From a virus: 64,000 nucleotides of DNA. The notes beneath the pieces were generated by a model that was given only the letters and a program-made list of their open reading frames with translations, did not search any database and was not told where the DNA came from. Within the stretch, counting starts at the first letter, position 1, and every line of letters starts with the position of its first letter. Location of the stretch: IMG/VR virus record IMGVR_UViG_3300034104_003795, positions 209,998-273,997 of that record; one strand, 5' to 3'. The translations under genes and the position numbers were made by a program. Shown in pieces: positions 41,576 through 51,500 of this stretch.

Positions 41576-43573
41576 TTATTCAAAAACAGCAGATGCACAA
41601 TTTCTACATATAGTTTCGTATGATTGTTTTATCTTTTGGATATGTTCTTCATTACCCCAAAAATCTCTTAATTCTTGTGTCTGTAAGTTTCCAAATTTAA
41701 AATCAAAATCATAATCGTTACAACATAGGAAAGCATCACCATTTGCGTTTACATGCACCCATCCGATTGGTCTACCACCAACTTCTCTACCATTACCACA
41801 ACCGATAACTTTTTTACCTTCATTGTTTTTCATTAAGTTTCGTTGTATCGCCGGACCGTTTGTTATAACTTCATCCAATAATCCCGCTCTATCAATAAGG
41901 TAAGGTACTGTGAATATATTTACACCAGGAAATAATTCTCTTGCTTTTTTCTCTTGCTGAACTAATTCTCCACTTTGTACATTTAAGTCAATATCCGATG
42001 GAAATTGCTCTCCTTTCTCTAACCATCCACCCTTATTACCAAACGATAATTCATGTACACCATTTATCTGAATAGAGAACGCCTTTCTTTGAACCATTTC
42101 AGGTAATTGCTCTACTGCGTATTTAATGTTTGATATTAATTTATCAAATTGTTTTATATTAATACCACTTCGTTTACTCCAAGTTTCTGCATCAAATGCC
42201 GGAGTATTTAAACATATACCACTTAAACAATCCTGATATTCTTTTAATATATCAACTTTTTCAGGTGTTAATGGAATACCATTTGAAAGTACCATTGTTA
42301 CCAATTTATACTTTCTACATATTTTTAATATTTCTTCAAAATGTGGATACAAAAGAACTTCGTTGTAATGTGCTGTATAGAATCCATTGAATGATTTACT
42401 AACCAATCCATCCGGTCTTTCTCTTTCATCTATAAGATTTTTTATAATTTTTTCAAATAGTTCCGGACTCATTACCGCTTTACCTTCGGTTGGATTGCCT
42501 TTATATTTTACAGGACAATACCAACACTTTGCATTACATACGCCATATGGGTCTATTTGTAAGTTTGTAATTTTATATTTGTTAAAATCATTTTTAATTT
42601 TACTCTCATCAGTTTGTTCAATTAAAATAGATTTATTTGCAGTTTCACATATTTCTTTCCAATAATAAGAAGAAGCATATTTTTCACTTATATTTAATGG
42701 TTCGTTGTATGGAAGTTTATCAGTAAAAGCTCCTTTATAAAATAAACCCTTTGAATACGAATGTATATGAGTTGAATCCGCTACAACTCCTGCATTGTGT
42801 AGTATAGGATATTTTTCTACTTCCGAAATATCACCAGTTACCCACCCAAAATCCAATCGTTCATCTACTATCGTTTCATGTCCCGCTAACCAAGCATTCC
42901 AAAGAAGTGCCCACATTCCCGCAGTCCATTTTTGTATTGGATAATCATATTCACTTTTCTTAACATGCAAATGTTCAGTATCACAAAAATATTTATATAG
43001 ATTTATACTATCGGTTTCTACTTTATCCCAAAATTCATATGTTGTGTTTTTAACAATATATTGTGCTCCACCTGAATTGTTATTTAGTAGTTTGGGTATT
43101 AACGGGTCTATTCCAACTATTTCACACATCTTTTTATAAATGTGTTCACCCTTACCTATTATATAATCATAATTTATATAAAATTTAGTATTAGATAAGT
43201 ACCAGCTATTACCCCTTATCATATCATCAAATTTGGGTGTCTTTGTCAAAACTATATCCGAATCATGTAAAAATAAAACATCATCTTGTATTTCAGTTCT
43301 TGCTGCAATATGTTGCTTCATCAAATTGAAATAAATAGATGGTTGATATCCTTTATCAGTTCTAGTATCATTATAAAAGAAAAAACGAACACTATTATAA
43401 TGTAGCATCAATTTTCGCCATTCGTCAGGAATTACACCATTTTCTATTCCACAAACTATATCAATGTAGTTTGGGTTTACTCCCATTTTTTTAAAGTTAT
43501 TAATTAAAACTTCAACTTGCCAAGTATAATAAGTGATTGCCGGTTGGCAACATATATAACGTAATTTTTTCAT
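41576..43573 (-). CDS. Glycosyltransferase fused to a radical SAM/SPASM enzyme
   Basis: 665 residues. The N-terminal 300 residues look like a glycosyltransferase with an acidic DxD site in LHDSDIVLT (Asp104 and Asp106) and acceptor-side motifs (NNNSGGAQYIV, HNAGV). The second half is a radical SAM enzyme: CNAKCWYCP gives the C-x3-C-x2-C cluster (Cys346, 350, 353), followed by the usual strand-helix repeats. A C-terminal SPASM-like region holds WVHVNANGDAFLCCND and a final CRNC (656, 659), which would bind auxiliary iron-sulfur clusters. SPASM enzymes modify peptides or sugars by radical chemistry. The gene lies directly behind the Thr-tract structural gene. The combined protein probably builds or alters a glycan or peptide on that protein; substrate is inferred. 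Confidence 0.85.
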   Translation of the reverse strand: MKKLRYICCQPAITYYTWQVEVLINNFKKMGVNPNYIDIVCGIENGVIPDEWRKLMLHYNSVRFFFYNDTRTDKGYQPSIYFNLMKQHIAARTEIQDDVLFLHDSDIVLTKTPKFDDMIRGNSWYLSNTKFYINYDYIIGKGEHIYKKMCEIVGIDPLIPKLLNNNSGGAQYIVKNTTYEFWDKVETDSINLYKYFCDTEHLHVKKSEYDYPIQKWTAGMWALLWNAWLAGHETIVDERLDFGWVTGDISEVEKYPILHNAGVVADSTHIHSYSKGLFYKGAFTDKLPYNEPLNISEKYASSYYWKEICETANKSILIEQTDESKIKNDFNKYKITNLQIDPYGVCNAKCWYCPVKYKGNPTEGKAVMSPELFEKIIKNLIDERERPDGLVSKSFNGFYTAHYNEVLLYPHFEEILKICRKYKLVTMVLSNGIPLTPEKVDILKEYQDCLSGICLNTPAFDAETWSKRSGINIKQFDKLISNIKYAVEQLPEMVQRKAFSIQINGVHELSFGNKGGWLEKGEQFPSDIDLNVQSGELVQQEKKARELFPGVNIFTVPYLIDRAGLLDEVITNGPAIQRNLMKNNEGKKVIGCGNGREVGGRPIGWVHVNANGDAFLCCNDYDFDFKFGNLQTQELRDFWGNEEHIQKIKQSYETICRNCASAVFE

Positions 43574-43596
43574 AACTTTTAAAATTAATTTTTATT

Positions 43597-45045
43597 TTAC
43601 AAACACAATGCACAATTAACTCCAATTGCAGAAGGAGTAAACAATATATAATTATTTGGTCCAGGATAAGCTCCTAATCCAACCACAGACCACGTTTCTC
43701 CAGCATAGGATACGCAACCAGGACTACTTCCCGCAATAGCCTCAAGTGTATATTGAGCTCCGGTATATGCTCCTGCACCAGTACAAGGTTCATAATCCCA
43801 ATATTCATATACAACAGCCGATGTTGTTGTTGTGGTTGGTGCAGATGGACACGAACTACAATTCGTTCCTACATAACTAGAACCATCACCCAAATCAATA
43901 TCAAATGAAGGACCAAATGTAATACCAGTTAATCTTACACAAACATATGCGGTAGCAGTTTCAAATACACTATTAACTACCTGGTCAACGGTAAATCTAA
44001 CAACACCGGCACTTATAGCAGTATCACAGTATTCAGCGCTAAAATAGAAATAAGATGGCCCTGCGGTTGTGGTTGTTGTAGTTGTTGGTGCAGCTGTGGT
44101 TGTTGTAGTTGTTAGCGGTGTTTCGCAACCATACGCTATACATTCCTCATATGATGTGTAAATACCATTTCCAGTTCCAACATTTGTACATGTACCAAGA
44201 ATACAATCCCAATCCAAAGATGCAGCTGCTGTTGTAGTTGTAGTTGTTGTAGGCGCTTCCGTAGTTGTAGTTGTTGTAGGCGCTTCCGTAGTTGTAGTTG
44301 TTGTTGCAGCTTCCGTTGTAGTTGTAGTAGTAGCTGCTTCCGTTGTAGTTGTAGTAGTAGCTGCTTCCGTTGTAGTTGTAGTAGTAGCTGCTTCCGTAGT
44401 TGTAGTTGTAGTTGGTGCCGCGGTTGTTGTAGTTGGTGCCGCAGTTGTTGTAGTTGTGGTTGTAGTTGTAGTTGTGGTTGTAGTTGTGGTTGTAGTTGTG
44501 GTTGTAGTTGTGGTTGTTGTAACAGAAAGACAAGTACCCTTATCGTTTAATACACCATCATTACTTATAATATAATAGTTTGTTCCATCTGAATAATATC
44601 CATTTGATGCAATCGTAGTTAATCCACTATTTGTAAAAAGTTTTGTACTTTCGGTTAGTGTTACTCCCCCATACGAATAATACGTTGTTGGGGAAAGTGC
44701 AAAATCATAACAAGAGTTTCCAGCAGAAGATGCATCATATCCTAAACTAAATGAAGATGGTGCTAATGTTGTAGTAGTTGGTGCGTTAGTTGTAGTTGTA
44801 GTTGTGGTTGTTGTAGTTGGTGTAAATTCACTAGTACCCATACAATCACTACTACCACCTTGTAAAAGTTCTATGGTTGCACCAGCTGGTGCTGCTATAC
44901 TACCGGGTTGTGCTTCTATCACTACCGAATTTAAAGTTTCACTTAAAAAAATAGATGGTCCAGTAAAGCCTTCACACTCTAACCAAGACACATTTCCACT
45001 AGTACTACTAGCTAACGTTACTCTATATATGTTTACAGTTGGCAT
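43597..45045 (-). CDS. Thr-tract (mucin-like) structural protein with Cys modules
   Basis: 482 residues. It begins with a beta domain (MPTVNIYRVTLASS, WLECEGFTGPSIFL), then alternates globular parts with long threonine tracts (about 76-92, 175-275, 315-330). The globular parts include SCYDFALSPTTYYSYGG ending in DKGTCL, a WDCILGTCTNVGTG...YEECIAYGC module, and two CxxC-containing beta modules near the C-terminus. Thr runs punctuated by Ala/Pro/Glu resemble mucin linkers and are typical of O-glycosylated stalks. I associate this architecture with tail-associated proteins of Bacteroidota phages. The gene lies 10 bases after the chaperone-like gene and 23 before the glycosyltransferase/radical SAM gene, which makes it the prime candidate substrate. 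Confidence 0.8.
   Translation of the reverse strand: MPTVNIYRVTLASSTSGNVSWLECEGFTGPSIFLSETLNSVVIEAQPGSIAAPAGATIELLQGGSSDCMGTSEFTPTTTTTTTTTTNAPTTTTLAPSSFSLGYDASSAGNSCYDFALSPTTYYSYGGVTLTESTKLFTNSGLTTIASNGYYSDGTNYYIISNDGVLNDKGTCLSVTTTTTTTTTTTTTTTTTTTTTTTTTTAAPTTTTAAPTTTTTTEAATTTTTTEAATTTTTTEAATTTTTTEAATTTTTTEAPTTTTTTEAPTTTTTTTAAASLDWDCILGTCTNVGTGNGIYTSYEECIAYGCETPLTTTTTTAAPTTTTTTTAGPSYFYFSAEYCDTAISAGVVRFTVDQVVNSVFETATAYVCVRLTGITFGPSFDIDLGDGSSYVGTNCSSCPSAPTTTTTSAVVYEYWDYEPCTGAGAYTGAQYTLEAIAGSSPGCVSYAGETWSVVGLGAYPGPNNYILFTPSAIGVNCALCL
44224..44520 (-). repeat. Threonine-codon tandem repeat (sense ACN runs, hexamer-like)
   Basis: Seen as plus-strand runs of gttgta/gttgtg, broken at regular spacing by gcttcc (Glu-Ala). 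The unit coding T6-E-A or T6-E-A/P recurs six to seven times. Because units are multiples of three, slippage or recombination here changes tract length without a frameshift. Two other reading frames also stay open, which explains artefact ORFs in this place. Confidence 0.85.
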
Positions 45046-45055
45046 TTATTATTAA

Positions 45056-45514
45056 TTAAAAAGGTATTTGACCTAATATTTCAGTTGGCCATTTTTCTCT
45101 TATTTGAACCAAATTAGTTATATCTGAAAAATCAATATTTGTCAAATCTCTTAATTCTTGTTTTTTTGTAACTATTTCTTGAATTAATGTTTGATTTCCA
45201 GTTTCCAATACCCTCATATATTGTAAATCCAAATCAGGAAATAATTCACTCCTTTTGTATCTCACATAATTTAAAAATAATTCTTTTGCCTTTTCTAAAT
45301 TTAAAGATGGAATCGCAGTTGAACCATTCTCATCATCAAAATTAAAATCATAACAAAAATTAAATGGATAATCAATTTGAGAATCATCATACATAAAAAC
45401 ATAATTTGAATTCAATGGAATTACATTTTTGATTATAAAATCAATAGTTTCTTCATTTGATGATGTCCATTTGATTTCACCATTTTTTTCACTTATAATT
45501 ATTTTTGGTTTCAT
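45056..45514 (-). CDS. Tail fibre assembly chaperone-like protein (putative)
   Basis: 152 residues. The first half is beta-rich (IIISEKNGEIKWTSS, PFNFCYDFNFDDENG). The second half is helical, with AKELFLNYVRYKRSELFPDLDLQYMRVLE then IVTKKQELRDLTNIDFSDI and WPTEI, a pattern of the phage tail-fibre or tail assembly chaperone type, in which KQELRDL and a WP end are typical. Its place between a 2,479-residue tail protein and the Thr-tract protein suits a chaperone for one of them. The match is by motif only. Confidence 0.5.
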   Translation of the reverse strand: MKPKIIISEKNGEIKWTSSNEETIDFIIKNVIPLNSNYVFMYDDSQIDYPFNFCYDFNFDDENGSTAIPSLNLEKAKELFLNYVRYKRSELFPDLDLQYMRVLETGNQTLIQEIVTKKQELRDLTNIDFSDITNLVQIREKWPTEILGQIPF

Positions 45515-45529
45515 AAATTATTTATTTTT

Positions 45530-48500
45530 TTATCTTGATAATACCACAAAATCAACAATTTCAGGTGACTGATGTCCTCCTAGATTACCACCGATATATG
45601 TTGTTGCAATACCAGGACTACTATGATTAGGTCTTTCTATTCTAAAAGAAAATCCAGTAGTACTTTTTCCAGTAATTACAGCAATACTTCCAACTTCCTG
45701 AGTAGCGTATGTTAAATTTGATGTTGTAAATAAAATAATATAATCATTGGAATCTAATGCGGTTGTAAATACGATATCATAGATATTGAATGACCCTATA
45801 CTAAATGAGGTACTAATATTATAACGATTTAGAATAGTATATTTTGTAGTATCAGTAATTCCTCCACCATTATATCTAATTGTTCCAAACGCTTTTACTG
45901 CTGGTGGGTATCCATATCCATTACTAAATCTGGATATTGCTCTATCCACCATTAAACTACCCGTAATTTCATTTGAGAAACTATAAGAACCACTTATACC
46001 ATCTCTTACTCTTAAATACTTATCATCTGCTAAAACGGCTTGGAAACCACCACCGTTTACAACAGTACCCGCGGATACCGTTTTTATTGTTATGGTTCCA
46101 GTAGAAGATAAAACAAAACTAGTTTCTGCTTCCGAATCAATTCCAAATGGCGGATATGATGGTAATGATGTATCTATACTTTGGTTTTGCACAACAACTC
46201 TTAAAGTTAAATAATATGTTACACCTTGTTGTAAATCCGCAATTAATGAAAATTTAGTCGCTGGTAGCTCCATTTGGGCTGCAGCCGCAAAGTAATATGT
46301 ATCCCAACCAAATCCATTCCAAACCTGATAAGTTTGTATGCTCCCATTTGCATATGCCGTTGCGTAATTTGATTGCCCAACAAATTCGGTAAAAAATTGC
46401 GGTGCATGGCCTGTTTTAGTTAGTTGTAAATTTACGTTTATACCAGCTGCCGCATCACCAGTAGCCCTTGCATAGCTGGAACCGTTAAATGGCATTGTGT
46501 AAGTTATAATGTGTTGTCCAGATGCTCCAGCGGTGAATGAACCTCCAGATGATGGTATTATATAATAGTCATAGGAAATAAGTCCGTAAGATGGAGGAGC
46601 ATATGTTCCATCATTTGGAACTGCATTAGTTTGTAATGACGAAGTTGATACAGTTGGTAAAGTTGCAGAAGAATATGTTACACCAGTTGGGGATGGTAGT
46701 GTTAATTGTGTATTTGCAAAGAATCTTAAACTACCAGAATCATCAAATACGGCAATAGATTCGGATGGGTCTGAATACAATTGTATATTTTGATTTGCTG
46801 ATATTATAGAACCTTCTCCGATTGTCCATCCACCAATCTGTCCATCATTTGAGCTAATTGAACCCTGAATGGTTAAATCTTCTCCATTCCAAATCAATGA
46901 ACCAGATGTACCTATTAAAGATACTTTTGGTTGAGATGCATCGAATCCTATAAAAATACCAGGATTATTAAATCCTTGCACTTGTGATTCCGTTACCCAA
47001 CTACCAGGACCTATACTAGAACTTATTTGTCCGATTGAAATGTATGGATTTGCATTTGAACCACTTTCATTTGCGTTAAGAACAATAAGTGCGTTTGCAC
47101 CCTTTGCACCAATATTGATACTTTTATCAACATATTGCTCAACTGCAAATAATACATCAGTTGCTACCGAACTAAATTGTGCACCAAATGTAGTCCAGTT
47201 TGCGTTTGGTGGACTGCCCCAAATTGTACCAAGTTGTCCATTCTTACTCGTATCATTTACCAAATAATAGGTACTACCTTGTTTTACAATATCTCTCCTT
47301 TCAGTTGTATGGAAATAATTTGTACTGGTACTAAAGAGACCTCTATATACTACACCGGCTCCGTTCGCTCCGTTTGTTCCACTTACGCCAGATGTACCAC
47401 TTACACCAGATGTACCTGCTGCTGCATATACTGACCAACTATTAGTTGCGTTTGGTGGATATCCTGTATCAATATTAGTATTATTTGTTGAAGTATGTGA
47501 AACTCCACAAATATAACTTGCTCCACCATATGTTACGGTATCATCTTCGTAATATGTTGTTGCAGTTTGCCAAGCTCCTCTAAAAGAACCTTCTGGTATT
47601 CCAGGTTGTCTTTGTCTAATACTACCAACTATCGTTAATTGGTCTCCATCCCAAAACATGCCTTTGCCAGATGTACCAGTTGTTTTAATTGAAAAACGTC
47701 CTGTTGTACCATTTGTACCATCTTCATATAATCCCAAGAAAACACCAGGTCTATTATATCCAATAATTCCTGGAGTTGTCAATGATGTTCCACTTGTACC
47801 CGCAGTTCCTTGTGTACCGGTTTGACCAATTGCAATGTATGGGTCTGGTCTTCCACCTGCAATTACAATATTTGCAAATGCACCACTACCATCTTTAGTA
47901 CCAACATTAATTGTATTCTTAACATATGATTCTTGGAATATTGCAATTTGTGCTGCAACAAAGAATTCTTCATTTCCTAAATACTGCCAATATGCATTAT
48001 CACTTGTTGTACCGGTTGGTGCTTGAATTCCTGCACCCGTACCAGGACCACTTTCTTGAATTGCACCATAGTATTGTGTTACGTTTCCATTTGTAGCAGG
48101 GTCTGGATGTATTACGGCATCTCTACGATTACCACTTATATCTGAACCTATGTAATCTATGTCATTTTTCCAAATTCCTCTCATCACAATTCCAGGTCCA
48201 GTATTTCCTTCATATTGAACCGATAACGATTGTGTTTTATATAAAAAATCTCTACCTTCGCAATCAATCTGATATACGATAAATGCGGTTTGATTTACTT
48301 CAGGATTTAACCATTGAGTAATTCCACCCATAACCGCGGGAGAACCACTTACAAATGAACCAGCGGTTAAACTTCCAGATAAAGTAATGTGCGCAGATTT
48401 TGCGTAAATACTTACTCTACATTTTTCTTTCCATCCGGCTTCACCATACATATCAGTATGAGTTTCTTGCCCTGCAATTAAAGAAGCACTATTAACTAGT

Positions 48501-51500
48501 TCAACATCACCTCTATAAACATTTATAGTTGTTGGTGTTAAATTGTATTCAATTTCACCAGATACACGATATATAATTGATGAGTTTTCATTTGTTAATG
48601 TTGCATTATATGGTGCAGGTGCAGTTATTTGAGAACTAAATGATTGTGAATAGAATTCAGATTTTCTACCATTTTCAAAATCAACTTTATAAACAACCGT
48701 TCCCGCAGTATTTACCGCCGGTGCTACCCATCCAGAAACATTTCCTATTTCAGCAGGATTTCCTAATAATCTATTCTGTGGATTTACAGTAATGTATGAT
48801 GACTTTGAATGTATAGATGCAGAATAATATCCTAAATTTCCAATTGGTAAACCGGAATTAGGTCCATATTCATAATATACAACTTGCGAAGAAACATACG
48901 AAGATGTGTGTATTAAAGGTACTCCTGCTTTAAATGCTCTAATTTGTGTTCCACTACCGGTAAAGGCAGTTTCCCATAGAGAAACTTGAATAGAAGTGTT
49001 TTCGTTTGTTACGTTTGCAGTAAAAGAATCCGCTCCAGCTTTTACACCAAATATAGTAATCTCATCAACCGCTCGTATTATATCAGATGCAGAACCATCT
49101 CTCATTTCAACTCTGAAAACTGCAGTTTCGCCTGCAGAAGTTGCATCGGAAGAACCAATGCTGATTTGGTCAGTAGTACTTATACCATAACCCAAATCTC
49201 CATATGTTGCAGAATCTGGATCGTACTTAAACCATTGATAAAATGCCTGTGAACTTGTTATATTAATTGGTGTTGCAGTAAACGTTATATCTCCAACAGG
49301 TGAAATAACTACCGTATCACCATCAAAGTTTACAGTGTTTGTACTTGTTGATAGTTTAACTGTTCTTGCTTTTACAGCATCCGAATTTTTAGTGAAACTT
49401 TGTGTTGCAAATAAATTAACCGAACCAGTTCTATGTCCCGGTAATAAAGAATATGGATATACTCTTAAATTATAGAAAGCACTTGCCGATACATACGGTG
49501 GTAAGAAGTTTGTATAATTCGCACTACCGATTCTCGTTGGTGTTGTAGAATTTGGAGATGAAATGGATGCCGTTTGTATGTTACTTCCAGTAATCGATTG
49601 GAAATACCAAGTACCTCTTTGTTGAGAACTCGTATATATTAGATACTCATTTCCTTCCTTTAATTGTATTGATGTACTAGCCGGTGCATATGTTCTTATA
49701 TATCCAGTTTCAAATGCGGATAATATTGCATTTTGTGGACTGATTAATATTTCAATTGGTGGTGCCCCATCAACCGCTTTGGTAAAGTTTTGAACTAAAC
49801 TTTGTGTATATTTTGATGAAGTGAAATATGGATGAATTAAGAGGTCATAAGTTAAACTCGCACTTAACTCAGTCATATTATTAATTCCAGTTAGTAATAA
49901 CGATGAGGTATTGTTAAAATCAACGGAACCGGTTGATATCATTGATTGTGTCACCGTATTTAACCAGAAATTACCAGGTTGCTTTGATGAACTAAATGCC
50001 AAATACCTTGCACCTTGTTTTAATTTCAATTCAGTATTTGCCGGTGTATATGTTGCAACATCTCCCTTTGCATTTGCATTTAATGTTACATTGGAAGGTG
50101 TCAATTCAAATACTATACTTTCATCACCAGGTTTACCTTCAGGTACAATAGTAAATGTTTTATCAATACTAATTTCGGTTAATGTGTAAGGTTCGGTATA
50201 AGTAAATGTTGCAACTAATACTTTGCTTTGAGATAACGGACTTCCAATAAACGCAGATGGTAATCTTGCAGGTAAACTTCTACCAGCTTCATCCGCTGCA
50301 ACAATTGATATATTGGAATCTTTACTTTGACTAACCCAATACAACCAATATTCTGGTGCAAAATCTGTATTAATTGACATTGATGGATATACCAAAATAG
50401 ATGCCGATATTGGATTCTCATTTGTACCTCTTAAATAAAACGATGCAGTTGCAGATGCGGATACCGGTCTAAAATCAGTTTCATTTCTAAAATTAATTGT
50501 AAAAGTATCGGTATTGTATGTCACAACCGGTGTATCAAGACCATCTTGCAAATCTTCTAAAATTTGTGATGCTAAAACCGATGCCGATGTATTAAATGCC
50601 CAATCCGATGCCGCTGATGCCGAAGATATTAAATAAATTGTTCTTCTCTTATCAATTGAATCTCTATTAAATGTTGCATTAAAATTAATTTCACCAGTAC
50701 CCAACGTACCTTTTGTCAATCCTTGAACAAATCCACTAGCGGATGCATATTGTAAATTTACAAATTTTTCAAAAGGAGCAGAACCGCTAAGTACGTGAAG
50801 TTGTATTAAATTCCACCCTCTATCTGGTCTTGAACCACTATAAAGTTCAATATCATTTATACCATCAATTCTTACTGCCTGAATTTCTAAAGATGCAGTA
50901 CTACTATTTCTAATTTGAGTTCCTCTATAAGGTCTAATAATATGATTAACTCCACCAAACCCATCTAATACTGCGGTGATAGTTACCGTATCGGTTACGC
51001 CTTCACACTCTCCCGTAAATGTTACCAACTGAACATCTATATCACTTCTACTACCAGTAAAATTCCCAACAGTTAAAACCGGTATATCTGGATTTGTTAA
51101 ATTTAATGTACCAGGAAATGTACCACCAGCATATTGCGATGCCGATAAAACATTTCCAAAGAAATCAATAGAAGATGATGTGAAGTTTACAGAACCAGTT
51201 AATAAAGTTTTTTGAATATTAAATGCAATTGCAGTTGGTGGTATAGGTTGCGAACCCGAATCAAATTGAAAATATAAAGAAGTTGGATTTAAACTTAATT
51301 TTTTCTCAATTCTTTGAATATTTCCACCATCAAATTCTTTAGATGCTTCTACATTAACCGGAATGTAATTACCATTTATATCATAAAATTTAAAAAGATA
51401 ATCAAATCTTTCAGATACCAAACTTCTAGGTACTGATTGTACCACCGTTAATTCGTTAGGTGAGAATGATGTTTCTTGAGATGCTTTAATACTAATATCT

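Noticed and set aside
44147-44533. Asn/Tyr/His-rich minus-strand frame of 128 codons
   Set aside because: It is the Thr tract read in another frame. The hexamer repeat leaves more than one frame open; the Thr frame continues into folded Cys modules on both sides.
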